Below are positions 5,524 to 9,438 of a stretch of DNA of 9,438 bases, one piece after another; the stretch's first letter is position 1, and each line of letters starts with the position of its first letter. Source of the DNA: an uncultured Oscillospiraceae bacterium (GTDB lineage: Bacteria; Bacillota_A; Clostridia; Oscillospirales; Oscillospiraceae). A program made the translations under genes and the position numbers. Where the stretch lies: assembly GCA_944387755.1 (NCBI GenBank), contig CALXGC010000134.1:1-9438 (forward strand), given 5' to 3'. The notes beneath the pieces were generated by a model. That model searched no databases. It was not told where the DNA came from and saw only the letters and a list, made by a program, of their open reading frames with translations.

Positions 5524-5553
5524 CAGGTAACACGCGTAACCTGTCTTTGTCAA
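5524..5553 (-). promoter_or_regulatory. Putative promoter and operator dyad of the BlaI-like gene
   Basis: On the minus strand a perfect TTGACA -35 lies at 5553-5548; the -10 position 17-18 bases on is weak (TTACCT or TACCTG). Bases 5524-5543 form an imperfect palindrome with half-sites CAGGTAACAC and GCGTAACCTG, matching at 8 of 10 pairs. The dyad covers the spacer and -10 region and ends just before the ribosome-binding site, a classic place for autorepression by a dimeric BlaI-type protein. Confidence 0.55.
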
Positions 5554-5574
5554 TAGGATTTTTGCCGGGCTGCG

Positions 5575-6258
5575 TCAGTGCTTCTTCTCGCCGTTCAGCT
5601 TTGCAATGGCCGCTTTGGCAGCCATCTGCTCCGCCTCTTTTTTGCTGTGTCCCGTTCCGGCGCCCACAGTGGAGCCGTTCAGATCCACCTCCACAAAGAA
5701 GCGCTTGTTGTGGTCCGGGCCCTCCTCGCCGGTGAGGCGGTATTTGAGCACCTGGCCGCTCTCCCGCTGCACCAGCTCCTGGAGGGCGGTCTTATAGTCC
5801 CGCGGGCTGTTGAGGCCCTCTATCTCCCGGCAGAGGATATACCGCCGCACAATCTTCCGGGCGGAGCCGATGCCGCCGTCCAGATAGACCGCCGCCAGCA
5901 CCGCCTCCACCGCGTCGGCCTGGATGGAGGGCCGTTTCCGGCCGCCGCCGGCCTCCTCGCCCTTGCCCAGGCGCAGATATTCCCCCAGGCGGAGCTCCTC
6001 CGCCACCTCCACCAGGCTCTCCTCGCACACAAGGGCGGCCCGGACGCGGGTCAGCTCCCCCTCCGGCAGGTCCGGGTGGTTGCGGTACAGGTGGTCGGCC
6101 ACCACCATGCCCAAAATAGAGTCCCCCAGAAATTCCAGCCGCTCGTTGCTCTGAAGCTTCCCGCGGCTCTCGTTGGCGCAGGAGCTGTGGGTCAGCGCAT
6201 TCTCCAGCAGCGCCGGATTTTCAAACGTATATCCCAGTTTTTCTTCCAATGTCGTCAT
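5575..6258 (-). CDS. rnc: Ribonuclease III
   Basis: 227 aa, normal length. It cleaves double-stranded RNA in rRNA precursors and structured mRNAs. The catalytic domain (about 5-150) has the signature NERLEFLGDSILG at 38-50, with E42 and D46, and the second metal-binding set D115 and E118 in QADAVEAVLAAVYLDGG. The C-terminal double-stranded RNA-binding domain runs from about 155 to 224, ending HSKKEAEQMAAKAAIAKL. The start is the ATG at 6258 (MTTLEEKLGY), with AGAGG 7 nt upstream; the frame is open for 12 more residues that look non-conserved. It follows acpP, the common Firmicutes order, but a strong hairpin lies between them. RNase III also processes some CRISPR RNAs (type II), but type I-C repeats do not need it. 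Confidence 0.97.
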   Translation of the reverse strand: MTTLEEKLGYTFENPALLENALTHSSCANESRGKLQSNERLEFLGDSILGMVVADHLYRNHPDLPEGELTRVRAALVCEESLVEVAEELRLGEYLRLGKGEEAGGGRKRPSIQADAVEAVLAAVYLDGGIGSARKIVRRYILCREIEGLNSPRDYKTALQELVQRESGQVLKYRLTGEEGPDHNKRFFVEVDLNGSTVGAGTGHSKKEAEQMAAKAAIAKLNGEKKH

Positions 6259-6294
6259 GATTACGCCTCTTTCTCCTATGGGTCTGTGAGACAA

Positions 6295-6323
6295 GCAAAA
6301 CTCCGCCGACGGCGGAGTTTTGC
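6295..6323 (-). terminator. Symmetric terminator/attenuator hairpin between acpP and rnc
   Basis: A 29-base perfect inverted repeat (14-bp arms GCAAAACTCCGCCG and CGGCGGAGTTTTGC about one base). It lies 23 nt after the acpP stop and 36 nt before the rnc start. Both strands end the stem in a short T-run. I see no convincing full promoter between it and rnc, so rnc may depend on readthrough. Confidence 0.75.
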
Positions 6324-6346
6324 AGCAATGTCCGGCTTTCAGCCAA

Positions 6347-6580
6347 TCAGTCGATTTTGTTCTGGAGGAAGCGGACCAGGTCGCCCACAGTTTTGATGGC
6401 GGCCGTGTCCTCCTCGCTCAGCTCGCCCAAGTCGAACTCCTCCTCCAGGGCCATGGACAGGTCCACCAGGTCCACGGAGTCCGCATTCAGGTCGTCCTCA
6501 AACGAGGTGTCCATGGCGATGGTATCGGCGTCCACATTAAACTGCTCTGCGATCAGTGCGCATACCTTTTCAAAAATCAT
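6347..6580 (-). CDS. acpP: Acyl carrier protein
   Basis: 77 aa, very acidic, as usual for bacterial ACP. Phosphopantetheine is attached to S35 in the motif LNADSVDLVDL (family consensus is DSL; here DSV). Helix II continues SMALEEEF. ACP carries growing acyl chains in fatty-acid synthesis and hands acyl groups to PlsX. The start is the ATG at 6580 with AAGGAG 9 nt upstream; the longer frame to 6664 runs through a promoter and is not translated. It has its own strong promoter 50-80 bases upstream and a hairpin after it, fitting high, separate expression. Unlike many Firmicutes, no fabD or fabG lies between plsX and this gene. Confidence 0.97.
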   Translation of the reverse strand: MIFEKVCALIAEQFNVDADTIAMDTSFEDDLNADSVDLVDLSMALEEEFDLGELSEEDTAAIKTVGDLVRFLQNKID

Positions 6581-6628
6581 AGCTGACTGCTCCTTCTGCT
6601 GTGCGTACCGGCACGTTTTTCTTTGTCT

Positions 6629-6657
6629 ACTATATGCAGAATTTTCCGCCCTGTCAA
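6629..6657 (-). promoter_or_regulatory. Near-consensus sigma-A promoter of acpP
   Basis: On the minus strand TTGACA (6657-6652), 17 bases, then TATAGT (6634-6629). The start of transcription would fall near 6622, giving a leader of about 40 nt. A run of nine A's upstream (minus strand, about 6669-6677) could act as an UP-like element. Confidence 0.88.
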
Positions 6658-6704
6658 TAGCCAATTGGTTTTTTTTTGCCTTCCGCCCCAGGGTCTTGAG
6701 CAGG

Positions 6705-7751
6705 TCAGTTCTCCCCTCCGTGTTCCAGCTCTGTGGGCTCCAGGCGCATCAAGTCGATGTTGGCCTCAATGCTCTCAATCATGCCGGAGGAGGCGAACTG
6801 GCTGGCCTGGCGTACGGCGTTTTTGATGGCGAAGGCGTCGGAGGAGCCGTGGGCCTTGATTACCGGCTTGGAGATGCCCAGCAGGGCTGTGCCGCCCACC
6901 TCTCCGGCGCTCATCAGCTTTTTCACGTTCCTGATGCCGTCCGCCACCAGCACGGCGGCCAGCTTGGTCAGCAGGCCTTTCAGGAACATCTTTTTCAGCT
7001 CCTTGGCCAGAAACAGCCCCGTACCCTCCATGGTCTTCAGGAAGATGTTGCCGGAATAGCCGTCGGCCACAATGACGTCCACCGCGCCCTCCACGGCCTC
7101 CCGGGCCTCGATGTTGCCTGCGAAGTGGATGCGGCCCTCCTCCCCGGCCTTTTGCAGCAGGGGGTACACCGTGGTCTGAAGCTCCGTGCCCTTGGAGGGC
7201 TCCACCCCGATGTTCAGCAGACCCACCTTCGGGTTGGACCGGCCCAGCACCCGCTCGGCGTAGTAGGAGCCCATATAGGCAAACTGAATCAGGTACTCCG
7301 GCGGGCACTTCACGTTGGCGCCCGCGTCGATGAGCACCGCGCCGCCGTTCCCCGTGGGCACCACCGGCGCCAGGGCCGCCCGGCGGATGCCCTTGATGCG
7401 TTTAATCAGCAGCGTGGCCGCCCCCAGCAGCGCGCCGGTGGAGCCGGCGGAGACAAAGGCGTCCCCCTCCCCCTTCTTCAGCAGGTTCAGCCCCACGGTG
7501 AGAGAGGAGTCCTTCTTCTCCCGAAAGGCGGTGGCGGGGTTGTCGCAGATCTCCACCACCTCCGTGGCGTTGGCAATCTCCACCCCGGCGGGCAGGTTCT
7601 GAATGCCGTTGTCCTTCAGGACCTTCAGAATCTCCTCCCCCCGTCCCACCAGGATAACGCTCACCCCGTACTCCTTGACGGCCTGCACGGCCCCCATCAC
7701 CGGGGCCTGGGGCGCGTTGTCGCCTCCCATGGCGTCCACAATGATCTTCAT
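6705..7751 (-). CDS. plsX: Phosphate acyltransferase PlsX
   Basis: 348 aa, normal length. PlsX makes acyl-phosphate from acyl-ACP and phosphate; PlsY then transfers the acyl group to glycerol-3-phosphate, the first step of phospholipid synthesis. It is a peripheral membrane enzyme. The N-terminus MKIIVDAMGGDNAP is the family hallmark; further conserved stretches are FVSAGSTGALL, VLIDAGAN, YAERVLGRSNPKVGLLNIG and VIVADGYSGNIFLKTMEG. The start is ATG at 7751, with AAGGAA upstream. It follows trmFO by 42 nt and is probably cotranscribed with it, while acpP downstream has its own promoter. I found no clear FapR-type operator, though that control is common for plsX in Firmicutes. Confidence 0.97.
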   Translation of the reverse strand: MKIIVDAMGGDNAPQAPVMGAVQAVKEYGVSVILVGRGEEILKVLKDNGIQNLPAGVEIANATEVVEICDNPATAFREKKDSSLTVGLNLLKKGEGDAFVSAGSTGALLGAATLLIKRIKGIRRAALAPVVPTGNGGAVLIDAGANVKCPPEYLIQFAYMGSYYAERVLGRSNPKVGLLNIGVEPSKGTELQTTVYPLLQKAGEEGRIHFAGNIEAREAVEGAVDVIVADGYSGNIFLKTMEGTGLFLAKELKKMFLKGLLTKLAAVLVADGIRNVKKLMSAGEVGGTALLGISKPVIKAHGSSDAFAIKNAVRQASQFASSGMIESIEANIDLMRLEPTELEHGGEN

Positions 7752-7793
7752 GCTCTGTTCCTTCTTTCTTTGGCGGTATCAGGAGCAGCTTTT

Positions 7794-9095
7794 CTACTCC
7801 AAATCCAGCTTTTCCAGCGCCTCCAGCGCCCGCCGGGACAGCTCCGCGTTTTTGTTGCGCTTGCCCTTCACCCGGTAGCCCAGGGGCGGAATGAGGCCGA
7901 AGTTGATATTCATCGGCTGAAAGTGTACCACAGATGGGTCGCTGATGTAAAGGGCCAGCGCGCCTATGGCGGTCTCATGGGGGAAGTCGATGGGGGGCTT
8001 CCCCAGCAGCTCCCGCGCCAGCTCCATGGCGGCCAGACAGCCGGAGGCGGTGGACTCCACATAGCCCTCCACGCCCGTCACCTGTCCGGCGAAGCGGACC
8101 CGCGGCTCCGTGCGCACCCGGTAGTACCGGTCCAGCAGCCGGGGGGAGTCCAGGAACGTATTCCGGTGCATGACGCCATAGCGCACATACTCCGCGTTTT
8201 TCAGGGCGGGAATCATGGAAAATACCCGCCGCTGCTCCGGCCACTTCAGATGGGTCTGAAAGCCCACAATATTATAGATAGAGCCCTGAGCGTTGTCCTT
8301 GCGGAGCTGCACCACGGCGAAGGGCTCTTTCCCGGTCCTGGGGTCCCGGAGGCCCACCGGCTTCAGGGGACCGTAACACAGGGTATCCCGTCCCCGCCTG
8401 GCCATTACCTCCACGGGCATACAGCCCTCAAACACCCCGGAGTCCTCAAAGCCGTGGACCTCCGCCTCCTGGGCGGTGGTAAGGGCCTCCCAAAAGGCCT
8501 GATACTCCTCCTCTGTCAGGGGGCAGTTGATATAGTCCGGCGTGCCCCGGTCATACCGGGAGGCAAACCAGGCGCTGTCCATGTCCACGCTCTCAAACGT
8601 CACCAGCGGAGCCGCCGCGTCAAAAAAATGGAGATAGCTGTTCTGGGGATAGCGCCGGGCGATGGCCTCCGCCAGGACGTCGGAGGTGAGGGGGCCGGTG
8701 GCCACAATCACATTGCCCTCCGGGATGTCCGCCGTCTCCTCCTCCCTCACGGTGATGTTGGGGTGGCTGCGGATTTTCTCCGTAATGGCAGCGGAGAAGG
8801 CCCGGCGGTCCACCGCCAGAGCGCCTCCCGCCTCCACCCGGTGGGCGTCGGCGCACTCCATAATGAGGGAGCCGCACCGGCGCAGCTCCTCCTTTAAAAG
8901 GCCCACCGCGTTCTCCAGCTGGTCGGAGCGCAGAGAGTTGGAACACACCAGCTCCCCAAAGTCCGGGCTGTGGTGGGCGGGGGTCATTTTCGCCGGCTTC
9001 ATCTCCCGCAGCTCCACGGGAATACCCCGCCGGGCCAGCTGCCAGGCCGCTTCGCTGCCCGCCAGACCGGCGCCAATTACAATGACTGGTTTCAT
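7794..9095 (-). CDS. trmFO: Folate/FAD-dependent tRNA (uracil-54-C5)-methyltransferase TrmFO
   Basis: 433 aa, normal length. It makes ribothymidine at position 54 of the tRNA T-loop using methylenetetrahydrofolate and FAD, instead of the SAM-dependent TrmA route. The N-terminal dinucleotide-binding motif is VIVIGAGLAGSEAA (G8, G10, G13). Two cysteines match those studied in the Bacillus enzyme: C51 in ELVCSNSLRS and C225 in FEGCMPVEVMARRG. The substrate and FAD region near the end reads GQVTGVEGYVESTASG and then MNINFGLIPPL. The start is ATG at 9095, with AGGAGG 4 nt upstream. No promoter is obvious in the GC-rich repeats before it. TrmFO often neighbours topA/codV in Firmicutes; here it heads a run leading to plsX. 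Confidence 0.97.
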   Translation of the reverse strand: MKPVIVIGAGLAGSEAAWQLARRGIPVELREMKPAKMTPAHHSPDFGELVCSNSLRSDQLENAVGLLKEELRRCGSLIMECADAHRVEAGGALAVDRRAFSAAITEKIRSHPNITVREEETADIPEGNVIVATGPLTSDVLAEAIARRYPQNSYLHFFDAAAPLVTFESVDMDSAWFASRYDRGTPDYINCPLTEEEYQAFWEALTTAQEAEVHGFEDSGVFEGCMPVEVMARRGRDTLCYGPLKPVGLRDPRTGKEPFAVVQLRKDNAQGSIYNIVGFQTHLKWPEQRRVFSMIPALKNAEYVRYGVMHRNTFLDSPRLLDRYYRVRTEPRVRFAGQVTGVEGYVESTASGCLAAMELARELLGKPPIDFPHETAIGALALYISDPSVVHFQPMNINFGLIPPLGYRVKGKRNKNAELSRRALEALEKLDLE

Positions 9096-9123
9096 GGGTC
9101 CTCCTGGTTCTCAAAAGGTTCAC

Positions 9124-9438
9124 GGGCGGGTCTTGGACCCGCCCCTACGGCAGCAACAGACGTGTGTGGGGCGCGACGACCCGGCGCGCCCGTTTGCAGG
9201 GGCGCACATTGTGCGCCCGCCGTTTGGAACTCCCCCCTTTCACAAGGGGGGCGGGCGGCCGCTAGGGCCGCCCCTACGGCAGCAACAGACGTGTGTGGGG
9301 CGCGACGACCCGGCGCGCCTGTTTGCAGGGGCACACATTGTGCGCCCGCCGTTTGGGAATCCCCCCCCTTTCACAAGGGAGGCGGGCGGCCGCAAGGGCC
9401 GCCCCTACGGCAGCAACAGACGTGTGTGGGGCGCGACG
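9124..9438. repeat. GC-rich tandem repeat, period ~130 bp, rich in hairpins, runs off the window
   Basis: No credible gene lies here. The block CAGCAACAGACGTGTGTGG recurs at 9151, 9280 and 9411, giving unit lengths of 129 and 131. Each unit carries several dyads: a stem before CCCCTACGG (9124-9144, nine perfect pairs; 9253-9273, eight pairs with altered sequence), a GGGGCGCAC/GTGCGCCC dyad, and CCCCCC-TTTCACAA-GGGGGG. The first unit has a different leading hairpin (GGGCGGGTC/GACCCGCCC) from later ones (GGGCGGCC/GGCCGCCC), with paired changes in both arms. This resembles dispersed REP/BIME-like repeats of GC-rich clostridia. The open frame 9334-9092 is just translated repeat. Confidence 0.9.

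Noticed and set aside
6357..8897. 846-residue plus-strand open frame opposite acpP, plsX and trmFO
   Set aside because: It is a GC-rich shadow frame antisense to three well-recognised genes, with composition dominated by L, H, G and Q and no recognisable domain.
9092..9334. 80-residue minus-strand frame containing a duplicated peptide (PLQTGAPGRRAPHTSVAAVGA)
   Set aside because: It is the translated ~130-bp repeat; the duplication follows the DNA repeat, and it overlaps the start of trmFO.

Overview
The window looks like a chromosomal piece of a GC-rich, spore-forming member of the Clostridia, probably Oscillospiraceae-like (Flavonifractor/Oscillibacter type). This is inferred from a SpoIVFB-like intramembrane protease paired with an M23 protein, a folate-type TrmFO, a plsX-acpP-rnc cluster, a BlaI-type repressor and strong TTGACA-N17-TATAAT promoters. 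No taxonomic search was possible.

Left part (1-2927) is accessory DNA. A type I-C-like CRISPR array (13 repeats and 12 spacers visible, cut by the left window edge) ends at 842. About 20 bases later starts an AT-rich gene, probably horizontally acquired, whose C-terminus looks like a PD-(D/E)XK nuclease. Next come two isolated repeats of a second I-C-like family (1862-1893 and 2755-2786). The 861 bases between them are an internal piece of a phage/ICE 'large polyvalent protein' gene on the minus strand, with no start or stop of its own. Directly after the second repeat lies a short plus-strand piece of a related gene. No cas genes are in the window. In the usual I-C orientation the leader, and probably the cas operon, would lie left of base 1.

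Middle part (2928-5109) is stable-RNA and sporulation DNA. It holds a strong terminator, the RNase P RNA gene (minus), a SpoIVFB-like protease whose last codons run into the RNase P RNA gene, its M23 partner, and a divergent tRNA-Pro(CGG) with its own near-perfect promoter and terminator.

Right part (5112-9095) is housekeeping, all on the minus strand in transcription order trmFO, plsX, acpP, rnc, blaI-like. acpP has its own consensus promoter and a strong hairpin separates it from rnc. These genes cover tRNA T-loop methylation, phospholipid/fatty-acid synthesis, RNA processing and a probable beta-lactam/cell-wall-type repressor that has no visible sensor partner here. The right end (9124-9438) is a GC-rich repeat with a period of about 130 bp and several hairpins.

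The best candidate for something undescribed is the 842-2927 stretch: a nuclease-like gene and a kilobase-scale phage-gene fragment each sitting between CRISPR repeats, where only ~34-nt spacers are expected.
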